A DNA stretch of 64,000 nucleotides from Neoceratodus forsteri (taxonomy: Eukaryota; Chordata; Ceratodontiformes; Ceratodontidae), in assembly GCA_016271365.2 (NCBI GenBank), contig CM057459.1:817095001-817159000 (forward strand), in the 5' to 3' direction. Of the stretch, positions 12,442 to 23,620 are shown in pieces. Position 1 is the first letter of the stretch. Each line of letters starts with the position of its first letter. A program made the position numbers and the translations under genes. The notes under the pieces are model-generated. The model had not been told where the DNA came from and did not search any database. It was given only the letters and a program-made list of their open reading frames with translations.

Positions 12442-12715
12442 ATAAACATCACATTTCTACTTTAAATGGGGATAATAAAAGGGTAAGGACACTTCACGAA
12501 TGCATCCTCTGATGAATCCTGGTAGCCAATGAGTCAGAATGTTAGGCGTTCACATCTACTGACATCATCAGTTGTTACTGGTACACTATATGCATGTCCC
12601 CAAAATGCTGACAACTATGTTTTTACACGCTAAGATTCATAGTAAATATGGTAAGACTATATCCATGTTTCTGGCATGTTTTTGAAGTGGGTGCTAGATT
12701 TTGCTCCTTTTTAAT

Positions 12716-12939
12716 GTACACATTCATGTTTAATTTTCCCTTGAAACTTTAATTTACATGTACTGTACTTGTGTTTTGACAACTAATTTGTATAATACTG
12801 TATCATGTTTAATTTTTATCTGGTAGTGTACACATTCATGTTTAATTTTCCCTTGAAACTTTAATTTACATGTACTGTACTTGTGTTTTGACAACTAATT
12901 TGTATAATACTGTATCATGTTTAGTGTTTATCTGGTAGT
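12716..12939. repeat. Two tandem 112-bp units
   Basis: 12716-12827 and 12828-12939 are almost identical head-to-tail copies, beginning gtacacattcatgtttaatt and ending with ttatctggta. A diverged single copy lies at 3998-4090. The near identity of the pair against the diverged distant copy shows a recent local duplication of an older dispersed repeat. Confidence 0.9.
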
Positions 12940-13019
12940 GTTTTAGCATCTCTTGTACTAGAGAAGAATGATGTTAAATTGCACATTTTAAGTTGAAATT
13001 CAGTTACTTAGCAAATGTT

Positions 13020-13640
13020 GGGCCCTATTTAATAGTAGGCCTATTACACTAAAGTAGGAGAGCGTACTGGGCCACGCTAATTTACAACACGTAGCTGGCC
13101 TCATGTGAGACTGTTATGTATGACCCCTTGGGTAGGCCTGGGTGGTGCAAGTGTGGTGGTATAGCTTTTTGCTGGGGCATGAATGACTGGGGGGACAGAT
13201 GTGATCTGGACTGGGGACTTCTAACTGAAAGCTCCACTGGGTCCAACTGTGGACCCCCACTCTGCAGGAGCAATGGATCATGGGACATTGCAGCCTCAGT
13301 ATGGGCTGCCATGTCCCCAGTGGCAAGCAATTACATTTACTGTCTGTAAAGTCAGTACCCTGCAGCCTGCCACAACCACCTAGCCCTCCATGGCATTCAA
13401 TGGAGCTGAGACCCTTGGCTGCTGGGCACCATTGTACCCTATCCCAGAAGGTCAGGGGGTACACGGCCATTATGGCAGCCTTCTGGCTGGCATAATGGTA
13501 AACCCCTCAACACCAACCCAGTGGCACACAAACAGCATTGTGCATGCTGTGCTCTAGCAGCCCTCCGAGAACATCACCACTCCTTACCCCTGCAGTACCA
13601 GGATACCTTTAAAGCATAGGACCCTTAAAGAATGTGATTT
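13020..13640. other. Possible decayed DNA-transposon remnant
   Basis: Starts with gggccctatttaatagtagg, which resembles starts of Harbinger-like non-autonomous elements. I could not find a matching inverted end or target duplication. Interior is moderately GC-rich with no coding motif. Confidence 0.25.
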
Positions 13641-13689
13641 AAAGATGTGCAGGAATGACATAGCAACTGTTTGATATCAATTGATAAGC

Positions 13690-14020
13690 CTTCATTACTA
13701 AATACTTACTGTATGACCCTGAGCAATTCACTTAAGATCCCAGTGCTCCATTCCACCCAGCTATGGAAATGAGTGGAAGAAGAACCCGACTGGAAAACAG
13801 ATGATGTTTGGATTCTCTGCTGGGCTGTCCTGGGTAAATACATTGTAAAACAATGGGTAAAATCAGGACCCCAACAAAAACTGAACTATTGCATCTCAGT
13901 TGGAGTATCCTGGGTAAATACATTGTGCAAATGAGTAAAAGCAGGACCCCACTGGAAAGGAGATGTTGCAGTTTAGTTGGGCTATCTGGGGTAAATCAAT
14001 TGGAAAACAAATGTATTTCC
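13690..14020 (+). repeat. SINE fragments with MIR/L2-like 3' part
   Basis: tgtatgaccctgagcaattcactta at 13709 matches the conserved 3' half of MIR-like SINEs. It is followed by three loose repeats of tggg(c/g)tatcctgggtaaatacattg at about 13823, 13904 and 13978. The tRNA head is missing. This is the same family as the next two SINEs, with an internally reiterated tail. Confidence 0.6.
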
Positions 14021-14065
14021 AGCAGTCACTGGCTCTTTCTAGTCACCTCTCCCCCAACAGTGGAA

Positions 14066-14364
14066 GCCTCGTGATTAATGGTTAGTGCACTGTTGAGAAT
14101 TGGGAGATCACAAGTTCAAATCCTACTGCAGCCCCATACTCACAGTGTGACCCTGAGCTACTCATTTAACCTTCTAGTGTTCCAGTGAACCCACCCACCA
14201 ACATAAATGAGTAGAACTAGGGCCTACCCTAAATGGTATACTGCATCTTATGGGCTATCCTGGGAAAGTAGATTCTAAGTCTCGGCCCCCAGGTCACATC
14301 TGGAATCGAGCATGTTGCTCAGTATGCTTTCCTGGTAAAACTTGTAAATAAATAAATAAATAAG
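14066..14364 (+). repeat. MIR-like tRNA-SINE with AAAT tail
   Basis: The tRNA-type head carries an A-box region at 14071-14090 (gtgattaatggttagtgcac) and a near-canonical B box gttcaaatcc at 14114-14123. The body has agtgtgaccctgagctactcatttaacc, the L2/MIR-type conserved segment, and the copy ends in aaataaataaataaataag. This structure fits a Pol III SINE mobilised by an L2-clade LINE. It is the most complete of the cluster. Confidence 0.8.
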
Positions 14365-14418
14365 AAAACAAACAAATAATAGTCAGTAATTGCTTGCCTT
14401 TTCTGCCCCCCACCTTTG

Positions 14419-14600
14419 TAAGCAATGTGATTAACTGGTTAGAGCACTGTTAGGAACTGTGAAATCACAGGTGCAATCCCTGCTAGCAAGAACATTCACT
14501 GAGTAACCCAAAGCAAATCACTAAGCCTCCCACTGACTGTCTAACCAGCTACAAAAATGGGTTGAAACAGGATGTCACAAAGTGGAAGGGAAGACTCCAA
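14419..14600 (+). repeat. MIR-like tRNA-SINE, 3' truncated
   Basis: Head gcaatgtgattaactggttagagcac, B-box-like ggtgcaatccc and body gagtaacccaaagcaaatcacta parallel the SINE at 14066. The tail is lost. Confidence 0.65.
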
Positions 14601-14709
14601 AGCCAGTGTCAGGTTCTTCAATTTCCAATACATATTATTAACCCCCCCAAGAAAAAAATAACATAAATCTAAGCAACACCAGAATTCAAACATAAAAGCT
14701 CCACACAAG

Positions 14710-15631
14710 GGGCAGGATTCACAAAGCTTTCAGAAGGTGCAAAACCTTCCCTAAATCTCCAAAATTGCCGTAGCTACAGAAAAAAGGGGAGATTGCTCTA
14801 AGTGCTATTCACAAAACCCTTTGCAGCTGCGGTAAAAAAACACTATGGACTGTAGAAAAAAGTGCAGCTGCAGAAGTCCCTGAGGAAAGAAAGGTGTGAG
14901 ATAGGTAAGGTTCAGCCCCTGAAAGGCTGTTCTCAGCCAGTTTTTCTCTGCGGTTGAGGAAAAAATGTTACACACAGTGGAATGAGGTGTAACTCTCCCT
15001 CAGCAAACTGCAGTAGTGCCCCAACAATTGGAATCAATTAAAGTGGAGGTGAGGCACAGGTAATAGCATCCCAGACAGCATAGCAGTGGCTGATGTTACA
15101 GCAGCAAAAGCACACATTGCCATGATATGGCAATAGGCAACAACCACCAGACCCAGTGCAGCCAATGACAGAGCCCAACAGGCAGTAGAGCCTGACCAGT
15201 CTGCAGTGAGTGCTACCCCCGCAGGCCACAGTAACACTCCAGGGAAGGACAACCAGCAGTGACAGTTGACAACTGTGGTGCCTTGGTATTGCTGGTACCT
15301 GTGGTGCTGCAGTGGTCCCAGTTGAGGAACTGGTTACAGGTCTCTTTGTGTGTGTTGTCAGCTTCATGGTATGGCAGCAATGTTAAAGACTGCAGCTTCA
15401 GCTACTTGGTTTCATTATTGCTGTGCCTCCTCAGCCATTTCTGAAGTTGTGGATTTGAAGCACTTGTGCAATTCCCACAGCTGCTACATTGCCGCACCTG
15501 TGGCAGTTTTTGCAGAAATCTACAGCTACTCTTTTTTCTTTGTAAATACCACACAACTTTATTTCCACAGAGCTGCAGGCTTTTTTTTTTTGCAGCTGCA
15601 GGAGTTTTGCCTTTCTTTGAGAATCCTGCCC
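14710..15631. mobile_element. Harbinger-like non-autonomous transposon, 922 bp
   Basis: The left end gggcaggattcacaaag and the right end ctttgagaatcctgccc are inverted repeats. They are flanked by the same 3 bp, aag, at 14707-14709 and 15632-15634. The 3-bp duplication and GGGC-ggattcac termini are typical of PIF/Harbinger elements. The interior is rich in gctgca motifs and has no transposase motif, so it would depend on an autonomous relative. Short open frames inside carry no known domain. Confidence 0.8.
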
Positions 15632-15634
15632 AAG

Positions 15635-16296
15635 GTGTTCAGGCAGGTATGCAATGGTCAGTACCAGCTGGAGCTCATCTTGTGCCTGGATCCAGCACCA
15701 GCACAGAGCTCGGTCTTGGCTGCAGCTCTGCCATGAATGAAATGATGAGATTCAGGAGATGACAGCTTTATATACATCCAGGTATTAGATGATCAGCTTA
15801 AGGTCTGTCAGTCATGACATCATTAGATTGACAGAACTAAATAACAAAAAGATTTTAAATTCAGAGTAATAAAACCATTTAAAAACTAATTGCTGAACCT
15901 TTATATAGGTAAGACAAATACTAATAGGGACATATAATTCAGGTAAGTATATTAACAATTTTATATTTTTTATAGCTTAACCCTGCCTTCTACTAGGAGT
16001 TTTCACTATCCCAGATCCTGCCTAAATCTAGGGTAGTGTGGCCAGCCTGTCACTAGAAATGAGGGACAAAGGAAATGTAAAGGAACACCAGAGAGATCAG
16101 GAAAGCATGAAGCATACAACAAAAGTTACATAAGAACAAACAAAAACTAGCCATGTGCTCTCTTTATGCCAGCATCCTGACACAGGTTAATATGCATTTG
16201 TTTAGCATATAGCAGTACTGTTGTTGAACATTTGTCTTATTTAAAAAAAAGTGACTAAAAAGAAACATTCTGGTACATGAGGATAAGAGGAAAGGG

Positions 16297-16298
<2 letters not shown>
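15635..16298. other. Unassigned DNA
   Basis: No gene, transposon terminus or RNA is recognised. Confidence 0.6.

Positions 16299-16330
<32 letters not shown>
16299..16330. repeat. GA microsatellite
   Basis: About 16 GA units. Confidence 0.95.
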
Positions 16331-16333
<3 letters not shown>

Positions 16334-16648
16334 CATTACAATGCCTCTTTCAGTCATGGAAACAGACTGCTGTTCTAAATGGTTTGCAAATGCATTTTGA
16401 ACCTGTTCTTTTCTGTTTGTAAGGATCCAATCAATGAGGGAATGGTGACTGTTATTTGCTGCAATTGTAGTAGAACAGGTGACTAGCTGTGATAGGTGGA
16501 GCTTTCCTAACATCTCAGCATACATTGCAGAGTTTTTCCCTAGCCATTCAAGACTGAAATTACCCACAATTAGTAATTCATTATTGTTCCCCTTCAGTGA
16601 TGTCAGGTATTGTGTGATTTCATTTAGCTCATTTAAACCACTCTTGGG
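16331..16648 (-). pseudogene. LINE endonuclease fragment
   Basis: On the minus strand a stretch reads LLIVGNFSLEWLGKNSAM near 16570 and later HSLIDWILTN near 16440. These are like the GDFN and LID.ILTN segments of APE-type endonucleases in L2/CR1-like LINEs. The catalytic Asp of GDFN is Asn here (GNFS). No adjoining RT is present. It is an isolated, inactive fragment ending at a (TTTA) run on the left edge of another LINE tail. Confidence 0.6.
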
Positions 16649-16760
16649 GGATTTATTTATTTATTTATTAGCTTTTGGTAACCAGGTAAGTGTGTTAGGC
16701 AAAAAAATCTGCCTATTTTCATGCACGACCTGGAAGTGTACAACAGTAGGGGGAAACAAT
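16649..16760 (-). repeat. L2 3'-end fragment
   Basis: Begins with tttatttatttatttattag (the reverse complement of an L2 tail), followed by cttttggtaaccaggtaag. The latter is shared with the L2 3' UTR at 5020-5045. Only about 110 bp remain. Confidence 0.6.
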
Positions 16761-16879
16761 ACAACTATATATTATAGTCACATATTATGTTTCATTTTTT
16801 GGTATTTCCAAGGACAAGTACAGTGTGTAGGGTTTCACCGGCACTGAGGGTAGTAATTGAATGGCAGTGATGGAGAGAC

Positions 16880-17000
16880 TACACCTGAGATATGGTATGC
16901 TACATAAACCCCGAGAGCAAAGGTCAAGCGGTTTATAAAAGCATCCCACACCGAGGGTGTGGATTAAATTTGAGTACGCCCACAACCCATGGTTTATTTT
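16880..17000. repeat. Small repeat with cgagagcaaa core
   Basis: The core cgagagcaaa lies at 16912-16921, followed by a hairpin-prone accgagggtgtgg. It matches in layout the element at 31127-31262 and the segments near 20335 and 20453. No coding capacity. Likely a MITE family. Confidence 0.45.
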
Positions 17001-17779
17001 TTATAATTACTGGTGAGCAATTTTATTCCAGCCAGATTACAGTGGCTTTATGTAGACTTTTGGATGCAGAGTAAAAAAAAGGAATTTAAGTGGAGTTAAT
17101 AGAAATAGGTGATTAATTGAAAGGAATGGTAGTTTGAAATAAATGGCAAAGTGAGAAACACAGACTCAGACTTTTAACAGGTACAAAGTATAAACCGGGT
17201 TTCCACCACTCGAAAATTGTGTTTTATAAACAGGAGGAATAAAGCCATTGAAATGCATTGTATTTGGCATAGTGGTCCCTATGTTTTAAGTCCTTGGAAA
17301 AACATCTCAAAGTTGTATTTAAAATATTAAAAACTGTGTAGTTTTTTTTCCCCTTTTCTTCCATTTTTCTTTAGCTGCAGACTGTTGTCATGTGATCGCG
17401 TCACGATAGAGGTTATCATTTTGTGCAGTGAATCATGGAGAGGAAGCTGAGGGAAAAAAAGTCGCTAGAAGAGGAAGCTGAGGGTAAAACAGGTGCTGAA
17501 ATTAGGGCAGTAAAGGTAAATATGGTGTATAAGGTAGCAGTTCATTTTCAGCCTTAAACATTCACAGTAAGCGGGAAGCTTCTAACAGCCCCGGTGCGAA
17601 TGTTTATTAATGTCCACTGTGCGGCTGTTAGAAGAGGGTTCTCGCTCACACTTTTACATTCAGAACATGAGTTTGAGGCAGTGTGTGTTTGTCATACAGT
17701 AATAACAGCCCAGTTAATATGGCAAATATCAACTGAATGAGCCCATAGAAAAATTGCTTGCCAGTTAATATAAAGATAC
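17001..17779. other. Unassigned DNA
   Basis: A purine-rich duplication (gaggaagctgaggg) occurs at 17435-17490. No gene is supported. Confidence 0.55.
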
Positions 17780-18160
17780 ACAATTAGATACAAATAAAAT
17801 TATTAGTAGCAGGAGTAAATCAGACATGGGGATTATTCACTTGCCCTCAAATACCTCCTAAAGATGAAGAATTTCAGGATTCTGTTAAAGGCCTTCACTG
17901 ATGATGCCTCCCTCAGAGCTCTTGGGAAGCTATTCCAAATCAGCAAGGCATTTACCTCAAATGCCTGGTCACCCACAAATTTCAACCTGGCCCTTTTGAT
18001 GTGCAGGAGGCCCACTTCAATGGAGCTGAAAGGCTATGAAGGATGAGGGACAGGAGTACATTCACATACAGTAGCTAAGGCCCCTCCCATGCAGGACTTT
18101 ATGGGTTAGTACCAAACCTCTAGATGTTTCGTCACTTCACCAGCATCCAGTGCAGTTAAC
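17780..18160 (-). pseudogene. LINE C-terminal fragment
   Basis: Minus-strand translation around 18015-17850 gives GDQAFEVNALLIWNSFPR and LREASSVKAFNRILKFFIF. This is like the conserved C-terminal FGDRAFSVAAPxLWNSLP...FK..LK segment of several LINE ORF2 proteins. Roughly 60 residues remain, with no RT. Confidence 0.6.
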
Positions 18161-18165
18161 ATAGA

Positions 18166-20225
18166 AACAGAATAAGTCAGACAAAAAGGACAGTTTGGCC
18201 CACCCAATCTGCCCAGATGGTCCCTGCCTAATCTGTCTCTGCAGACTCTAATTGCTCTCTGATGACACTCCCTCCTCCCTGCCTATTTGCTAAGATTTCC
18301 CTATGTCTTTCCCACACATGCTTGAAGCTTCTTATGGTTTTCACCCCCACCACTTTGGCTGGCAGCCTATTCCAGGAGTCTACCACTCTTTTAGTGAAGA
18401 AGTTGCTTCTCATGTTCCTCATAAACTTCCACCCCTCTAGCTTAATTGCAGGCATTCTGGTCCTGGTGCTCTTCCTCATTTGAAAGAAGCTCCACTCCTG
18501 CATCCTGTTCACCACTGCAAAGTACTTTTAGGTCTCTGTCATGTCCCCTCTCACTAGCCTCTCATCCAGAGTGCACATGTGGAGATCTTGCATTCTCTCC
18601 TTATAGTGTCTTTGATGCAACCCCTGCCCATTTTAGTTACCCTCCTCTGGACTGCCTCCACCTTGTCTATGTTCTTTCTGAGTTGCTGCCTCCAGAACTG
18701 GACACAATAATCCAGATGTGGTCTCAACAGTAAGTGATACAGTGGCAACACTACCTCTCTCCTGCTGCTGAAGATGCCTCCCCCTATGCATCCCACTAGC
18801 CCTACCCACTGCTTTATCACACTGCCCTGCCACTTTGTGATCATCAGATATGATAACCTCAAGGTTCCTTTCCTGAGTAGTGTCTGTCAGTACCCACCCC
18901 CTGTCCTATACTTGGTTCCTGGGTTCCTTAGCCCCAGGTGTATGATTTTGCACATTTTGCCATTGAGTCCCAACCACCATGCTCTTGACCATTCTTCAGG
19001 TTTCCCAAGATACTTACACATTCTTTCAAATCCCTTCTGATTGTCCACCCTACTATGTACTTTGTGTCATCTACCAAAAAAGCATACCTTCCCTTCCAGT
19101 TCTTCTGCAATTTGACACATATGGACATTAAAGAGGGCTGGTTCTAGTACTGAGCCCTGGGACACCCTGCTGGTCACTTTACCGTCATTAGGGTGAGGGT
19201 CATTAACTGCCACCCACTGTCACCTATCAGTTAACCAGTTTCTAACCCAGTTCACTTCTTCAGATCCTAATCCTAGGCTACTCAATTGCTTTATCAGCCT
19301 CCTGTGTGATACAGTGCTGAAGAGGATACTAATGTCCAGGTAAGCCATATCTACTGCTCTGCCAGATGTATTTCAATAGTCACCCAGTCAAAGAAATCAA
19401 TCAGGTTTATCTGACATAATCTCCCCCCTCCTCACCCCCAAGAATCTGTGCTACCCTTGGTCTTGCAGCCAGTTGGATTCAAGATACTTTATCAACCTTT
19501 CCTTTATCGATGTTTCCATTAGAATGAAAGTCTTACCTCCATTAGCTACCCATTTGGCTATTCATTCCTCTGCCTGTGCCATTTCTAACCCCACTGCCTT
19601 ACCTGATTCCCTCTGTTTTACTTGCAACACCGTCCTGTCTTCCTCCTGCATTTCCTTATATCTCCTGAATGCCAACCTTTTTTCCCTCATCACCATGGCC
19701 ACTTCATTACATTAACATAATGGTCTATTTTTCCATCTGCTTTTACTCACTTCCTTCACACAGAAGCTGTCTGCCTTAATTATGCCCTGCCTTATATTGC
19801 CCCACTGTTTCTCTATCTGTCCTGTATTCCTCCACTACTAAACAGTTACCATGGCATCCTCACATTTCTCTAAAATCTGCCTCCTAAAGTAATTTTCCCT
19901 CATTCTATTATGGTTTGCCTCTGCTCCAGTCTTAATGTTAAACCACACAATGAGAAGGTCACTGGTACCTGGGAGACTGCCAACTGTGATGTCTGTAGTG
20001 GGTCCCTGTATGTACACCAGGTACTACACAGCCCCATTCCTAGTGGGTTTGTTCACTAGCTACCTTAAAAAAGCCCCTTGTAGGGAGTCAAGAATGACTC
20101 TGCTCCTTTCTGAAGATGCAGTTTGAAGACGCCAATCCACATCTGTCAGATTTAAGTTACCAACTAGCAATACCTTCCACCTTATGATGGCATTTGCAAA
20201 TGTCTTATCCAACTCCTCTGCATGT
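18166..20225 (-). pseudogene. CR1 LINE ORF2, antisense, 5' truncated
   Basis: The CR1 3' end is at left (acatagaaacagaataag at 18166). Minus-strand order from right: late endonuclease with LLVGNLNLTDVDW (about 20160) and LPGTSD (about 19960), then the Lys-rich linker (about 19715-19500). The RT palm follows: YLDISILFSTVSHRRL (about 19345, Asp), SQGSVLEPALFN (about 19160) and VDDTKYIVG (about 19075). The C-terminus ends with VVDSWNRLPAKVV (about 18390). Many stops and frameshifts. The endonuclease N-terminus and ORF1 are missing, so this is a standard 5'-truncated insertion. Confidence 0.88.
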
Positions 20226-20249
20226 GCTGGAGGTCTTTAGAAAATGGGC

Positions 20250-20470
20250 TTTTTATTTGGAGGCATCTGATTGGCTGGTACCCACTCTGCAGGGATACAT
20301 TAACTGTCAATAGATGCCCACCAAATAAAAACTCCGAGAGCAAACCTGCCGAATGCCCAGCCAAGTATCCTTGTGCCCAGCCTGCTTCATCATTGGCTGA
20401 AGCACTGGGCACACAAATTCAAACAGCTGCCATTGTTTTTTTGCTTGCTAAGCGAGAGCAAAGGAGAAGC
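20250..20470. repeat. Inverted-repeat segment with cgagagcaaa cores
   Basis: tttttatttggaggcatct (about 20250) pairs with agatgcccaccaaataaaaa (about 20312), about 20 bp with one indel. Immediately right is cgagagcaaa (20335-20344), recurring at 20453-20462. Also gcccagccaa...ttggctgaagcactgggc (20357-20412) can pair. Probably a composite of small MITEs. Confidence 0.45.
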
Positions 20471-21165
20471 CCCACTACCTGAACCAGTGTACACAAACAA
20501 AAGCAGTAGCATCTTTAAAAAAAAAAACAACTTACTACTTTTTCCCCCCAAAAAAACCTCAGCTGACACAGTCAGTCAAGCAAGTCCCGATCCACTCCAC
20601 CCGCTCTCACAACCGTCATGACCTGGCAGCGCGACTGTGTCTGTGGGATCCACTTCAAACAGCTCCCGGGTCTACATTTTCCTAGCCAGGTTTCTCATCA
20701 AAAAATAGCACACTGTTGTACACAAGACCCGATTCTTATGACTAGAGACAGACCGATAGGTAAAAAAAAGCATGACCTTGTTTCTGTTGATTTCCCACTA
20801 TACCGCAGTTGACTTCCCTGGATGTGCAGCTCCTGATCTTCCGTCGTGGTTCCCGTCTTGCTCGCAATAGACTCACTGGCCACATCATGCTGCAGTAACA
20901 GTTAAAAGAAAAGTAAATATATTTAAAAAAATACTGTTGCACAATGACTTAAGAATTTAAAAAGAACTTGTCTGAGATGTGCGCATGTCTGTGTGTGTGT
21001 GTGTGTGTGAGGGGAGAGGTAGTACAACAGAATGGCTTCCTGATGGGGGGGGCAGTAGGAGATAGAACAGCACAGAGGAAGTACTTAACCAACAAAACAC
21101 ACTTAATTTCTGTCTACTAATTTTTTTTTTATATATTTTCTTTTCTATTTTCCCAAGTGCACAGG
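20471..21165. other. Unassigned DNA with TG microsatellite
   Basis: A (TG) run lies at about 20991-21009. No gene is recognised. Confidence 0.55.
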
Positions 21166-21170
21166 AAAAT

Positions 21171-21262
21171 GTCATGTAACCCATTTTCTAAGTGCAATAA
21201 TGCCCTCCAGGCTTGCCGGTCTGGTATTGCCCAATACCACCCACCCTGTCAGGCATTATTGC
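21171..21262. repeat. Short dispersed palindromic module
   Basis: gcaataatgccctccaggc...ggtattgcccaataccaccc...gcattattgc: the outer gcaataatgcc and ggcattattgc are inverted. The module is related to 4800-5000. Confidence 0.4.
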
Positions 21263-22080
21263 TTATGTATACCACACCTGTACTGATAGCATCCCCAACG
21301 CCTGTAACAATTATTACCACAGCATCTCCAGTCATTCCTTTTTCTGTGGGTTCCCCTGTACTTCTGTGGCCTTGATTCCTTCACTCATATTTAGTACAGC
21401 TACTCCTTTCCACCTCCCTACACTGTCTCTCCTGAGCAAAAATTAGCGGTAGACACAAGGCATTGCTTATATGACATGACTTAAGTAAGTCTGTCAAGAA
21501 CCTAGCTGCTGCAATCTGCAAAACACATCCAGTGACCCTGATGTATAGGGATCTGCAGTCTGCAACTCTGGATGTTACAAATGCACGCACTAGATCACCA
21601 GATCTTCAGAGAAGAAAAGGGATTTTATGTGACAGGTGTTCTTAAGATAGCAAAAGCAGCTCTGGACTACACAAGACACCTGAGTCTTAAAACTGACACT
21701 GCTGCCATCCCACTGTGAAGCGTCACATCATACCTATTTGTTATACTGGGGGTGAGTGTGGTCAGTGACAGGGCTAATTTCTTTACTTGCTTCTGAGTTT
21801 ATTTTTTATTTTGTAATACAATAATTTGGATGTATTGCAACTTGGCTAACGTCTGACCTTGAAGCAGCCAGCTGGAGCACAGCACTACTGGGCTAACATC
21901 TGTTCACTGAAGCAGCCAGCTCTACAACTAAATCAGGTGGTAACCTGTCCAGAAGCTAAGACTTATTTTTTTTTCTACAGGAGTGGACAGAGCTATGATA
22001 GTTGTGGTTTGTGAAAAGGGGTGGCCCCCCTGTTTCTGGTTTCCCCATTTCTATGTGATTTTGCAGATTCTACCTCTTAG
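21263..22080. other. Unassigned DNA
   Basis: Contains a short local repeat, gggctaac(g/a)tctg...gaagcagccagct, twice (about 21843 and 21890). No gene is supported. Confidence 0.5.
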
Positions 22081-22700
22081 ACTCAGTACATTGAGCCACT
22101 GCCTGCCAATGACTTGATAAAGGATGCCACCACTATCCCAGTCCTTCGACTGGCACACCAATATGAACTACCAGACTTCTGCAACTTGTAGCTGGGTTTT
22201 ACTTGCTCCCCAGAGTTGGACCCCTGCTCAGACCAATCCGATCTGCCTGCATGTGGGAGCAACACACCATCCAGAAGTCAAGAATTATCTTCCAATCAGG
22301 AGGCTTCTTGAACTGTGCTGCCGACCAACTGGCTGATCCATCGGCAGAGCTGGAGCTGGTAAAAGGCCTGCCCAATCATTTTATACTGTTCTTTACATCC
22401 CGGGACCCTTGCTTACCTGATGAGGCTTCCACCCACCCAAGACTAGAAGGATGCTGCCACCATCAAGCATCTGCAACCAGAATGTCATTTTATTCCTGCT
22501 TACCAGATCACACTGCATCATGCCCACTGCCAGAGGAAGGATGTTGTCACCAACCCACTCTTACAACAAGAGCACCACCACCAACTGCCAGACCTCTGCA
22601 GTCCATAATTGGGCTATGCTTGCTGCCGAGAGTCGTCTTCCTTCTCAGACTAATAATCAAAGGCCCCAGGGCCTGCCTTCATACCAGGCGGCACAAAGGT
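22081..22700. repeat. Imperfectly repeated segment
   Basis: Blocks near 22117-22250 and 22540-22665 share an ordered series: gccaccac(t/c), ctaccagacttctgca / ctgccagacctctgca, gctgggttttacttgct / tgggctatgcttgct, ctcagacc / ctcagact. A third, weaker block starts near 22455. No coding function is evident. Confidence 0.4.
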
Positions 22701-23282
22701 GATAAAATACTGATACAGCTATGCAAATGAGGGAGTCCCCTCATGCATACCAGTGCAGCATGATATTTAAAAGTTTGAATGAGGTAAAAAGGCCCCCAAC
22801 TGGTACTGTTCACAGCCGTAGAAAACCACCTCTTAACTGAGTGCTAAGCCAGTGCCCACAACTCCTAAAAGCAGGGAAGATGTACAGCAGCCAGCTGCCC
22901 TTTATCTCCCATTCCCTGTTGTGTTACTGTTTAAATTATGCACTTGTGGTTCAGTGGTTCCCCACCCCTTTAATCACCATTCAAACTCATTGTAGTATTC
23001 AATAATTGTCCCGTGGTTACCTCCCCTACCCCTGGGTCACCAGTATGTACCATGTAAAGGGTGCCATGGTGGCCCAGTGAGCTCTCCATCCACTGGTCAC
23101 CCATTCACACTAAAATATTCCCAGGTGATTCATTGGTGTCCCCCAATACAGCTCCAAACTGGACCCACTCAATCAGGTACCACCTCCTTGGCCCCTGTAC
23201 CTTACCCATGTGTCCAGTGCCCCAACAGCTACAGTACATACAGCAACTGTCATAGTCCTTCTATCACCTCTATGGCCAGGTG
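22701..23282. other. C-rich spaced motif region
   Basis: Repeated (c)agtggt(t/c)ccc and ggtcacc-type words occur through 22950-23150. They resemble, weakly, the minisatellite module at 60300-61250. No gene. Confidence 0.35.
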
Positions 23283-23356
23283 CCATATGAGCTATCTATC
23301 AGTGAGTGTGCATGCTGTAGAAACACAGTATGTGTGCTCACTGATAGCTCATATGG
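23283..23356. repeat. Compact hairpin
   Basis: ccatatgagctatctatcagtgag... at 23283-23319 pairs with ...ctcactgatagctcatatgg at 23323-23356. There are a few mismatches and a 4-bp ctat duplication in the left arm. The loop is only a few bases. Confidence 0.7.
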
Positions 23357-23378
23357 TGACTGGCTGCAAAGTGCTTTA

Positions 23379-23620
23379 ATTGATGTTAGGGTTGGCAACT
23401 CTCTTTCACTCTACTCTCCACATACCAATAGGTGTCGGGCATGCCTTTGTTGTCGGTCCTAACTCTCGCCCCAGTTCATTTGTAAGGAAGCTGAGTGGTA
23501 CAGTGTAGAACAATGGGGTGAGAGTTAAGCCTGCTGACCCCAAGGCACACCCTAATGTCTGTTGGTGTGTGGAGAGTGGGGGTGGGGGTTTAGTGTTGGT
23601 AACCCTAACATCGAATTTTC
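23379..23620. mobile_element. Possible hAT-like MITE
   Basis: The termini attgatgttagggttggcaac and gttggtaaccctaacatcgaat are inverted repeats of about 21 bp. tagggttggcaac resembles many hAT ends. No matching 8-bp target duplication is visible because complementarity continues past the expected ends. The superfamily is tentative. Confidence 0.4.
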
